Shown in pieces: positions 63,283-64,000 of a DNA stretch of 64,000 bases. Every line of letters starts with the position of its first letter. Within the stretch, counting starts at the first letter, position 1. This stretch comes from Pelagovum sp. HNIBRBA483 (GTDB lineage Bacteria; Pseudomonadota; Alphaproteobacteria; Rhodobacterales; Rhodobacteraceae). The position numbers and the translations under genes were made by a program. The notes below the pieces were generated by a model. It was not told where the DNA came from. It made no database searches and saw only the letters and a list, made by a program, of their open reading frames with translations. The stretch covers positions 1,364,001 through 1,428,000 of the forward strand of contig NZ_CP162412.1 of NCBI RefSeq assembly GCF_040931995.1, given 5' to 3'.

Positions 63283-64000
63283 ATGTATCAGGCAATCGGT
63301 TATGAAGTGCGGGACGACGTGGCGATCATAACGCTGAACCGTCCCGAAGTGATGAATGCGCTTTCCACGCAGATGCGGGCAGAGATTACCCATGCGGTGC
63401 GCCGTGCCGAGAAAGAGGCGCGGGCGCTGGTGATGACGGGTGCCGGAACGGCGTTTTGCTCGGGGCAGGATCTGGGTGATAGCGGGCGGTTGTCGAGCCT
63501 CGATCTGGAACGGGTTCTGCGTGACGAATATCTGCCGATGGCGCGCGCTTTGCAAAATTGTGAGATCCCCACGATTGCTGCGGTGAATGGCGCTGCGGCG
63601 GGGGCAGGAGCCATTCTGGCGCTGTTGGCCGATGTGGCAATTGCCAGCGAAGAGGCGTTCTTTGTTCAGGCGTTTTCGCGCATCGGGCTGATACCGGATT
63701 CGGCCGGAACGTATCTTTTGCCTCGCCAGATCGGGCATGCGCGGGCAATGGGCGCGATGCTGTTTGCAGACAGGATCACCGCGCGGCAGGCCTGTGATTG
63801 GGGAATGATTTACGAGGTTGTCGAACAAGAGGATTTTGCCGCCCATTGGTGGACCCGTGCGCGGCATTTGGCGGGCGGGCCGAGCGAGACTTACAAGTAC
63901 ATCAAGGAAGCGATGCGCGCGACGTGGAAGAACGATCTTGAGGAGCAGTTCCTGCTTGAAGCACGCTTGCAGGGCAAATGCGCCAAGACGCGCGACTTCA
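63283..64000 (+). CDS. Enoyl-CoA hydratase/isomerase, PaaG-like (3' truncated)
   Basis: A crotonase-fold enzyme cut by the right window edge. The oxyanion-hole segments are GTAFCSGQDLGD and GAAAGAGAILALL, and FSRIGLIPDSAGTYLLPRQIG has the Asp of the PaaG-type isomerases (ring 1,2-epoxyphenylacetyl-CoA isomerase) rather than the Glu of hydratases. So an enoyl-CoA or oxepin-CoA isomerase is likely; the substrate is open. The start ATG 63283 has GGAAGG upstream. Confidence 0.88.
   Translation, partial: MYQAIGYEVRDDVAIITLNRPEVMNALSTQMRAEITHAVRRAEKEARALVMTGAGTAFCSGQDLGDSGRLSSLDLERVLRDEYLPMARALQNCEIPTIAAVNGAAAGAGAILALLADVAIASEEAFFVQAFSRIGLIPDSAGTYLLPRQIGHARAMGAMLFADRITARQACDWGMIYEVVEQEDFAAHWWTRARHLAGGPSETYKYIKEAMRATWKNDLEEQFLLEARLQGKCAKTRDF

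Noticed and set aside
1..64000. CRISPR arrays, tRNA or rRNA genes, insertion sequences
   Set aside because: Reading all gaps between genes showed no regularly spaced repeats, no cloverleaf-like segments with conserved TTCGA arms, and no transposase fragments.

Overview
The window reads as chromosomal DNA of an alphaproteobacterium, most likely a marine Rhodobacteraceae (Roseobacter-group) species. The evidence is the gene families and their order: a bactofilin with a DUF5930/M23 peptidase, a DUF5930-type start, tandem gap genes beside transketolase, grxD-bolA, argC-ccmE followed by a GTA-type lysis cassette and ccmF-ccmH, and a GTTC-N7-GTTC LexA box in front of uvrA. Coding density is high, several starts are TTG or GTG, and no rRNA, tRNA, CRISPR array, insertion sequence or integrase was seen.

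Layout. 1-7 kb: a cut-off aminotransferase, an N-acetylmuramoyl-L-alanine amidase, PBP1A, release factor 2 and a DUF2189 membrane protein. 7-10.4 kb (minus): bactofilin and its M23 partner, a DUF455 ferritin-like protein and Bcp. 10.5-22 kb: a large AsmA/YhdP-like protein, queA, an MFS transporter, DUF924, lipoamide dehydrogenase, a rhodanese and uvrA. 22-27 kb: a GH13 amylase, mmsA with a divergent LysR regulator, a CBS protein and coaD. 27-33 kb: two gap genes with shared operator-like motifs, a 46-residue membrane protein, a DUF808 protein and transketolase. 33-34.6 kb: a coiled-coil protein with zapA, then grxD-bolA.

35-51.7 kb is the accessory part and the most interesting: a divergent LacI-controlled cluster. 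On the minus strand lie an ABC ATPase, GMC oxidoreductase, HisD-like dehydrogenase, SnoaL-like protein, VOC protein, SDR, LacI regulator and second SnoaL-like protein. After a 300 bp structured gap come a cupin, a MetE-like protein, an alpha/beta hydrolase and an RraA-like protein. On the plus strand are the solute-binding protein, two permeases and a third SnoaL-like protein. Many genes are joined by TGATG or ATGA overlaps. Two 16-bp LacI-type palindromes sit in the divergent promoter. Together this looks like uptake, oxidation and carbon-carbon cleavage of one inducing substrate, probably a polyol or carbohydrate-like compound, by a pathway I do not recognise. Beside it, 34.7-35.2 kb holds an 11-bp phased repeat and two copies of a 151-bp structured repeat exactly 200 bp apart.

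51.7-64 kb is core again: a thioredoxin-like protein, purL, a LysR regulator, an acyltransferase, murI, argC, ccmE, a muramidase-holin-small coiled-coil cassette resembling the gene transfer agent lysis genes, ccmF, ccmH, and a PaaG-like enoyl-CoA hydratase cut by the right edge.
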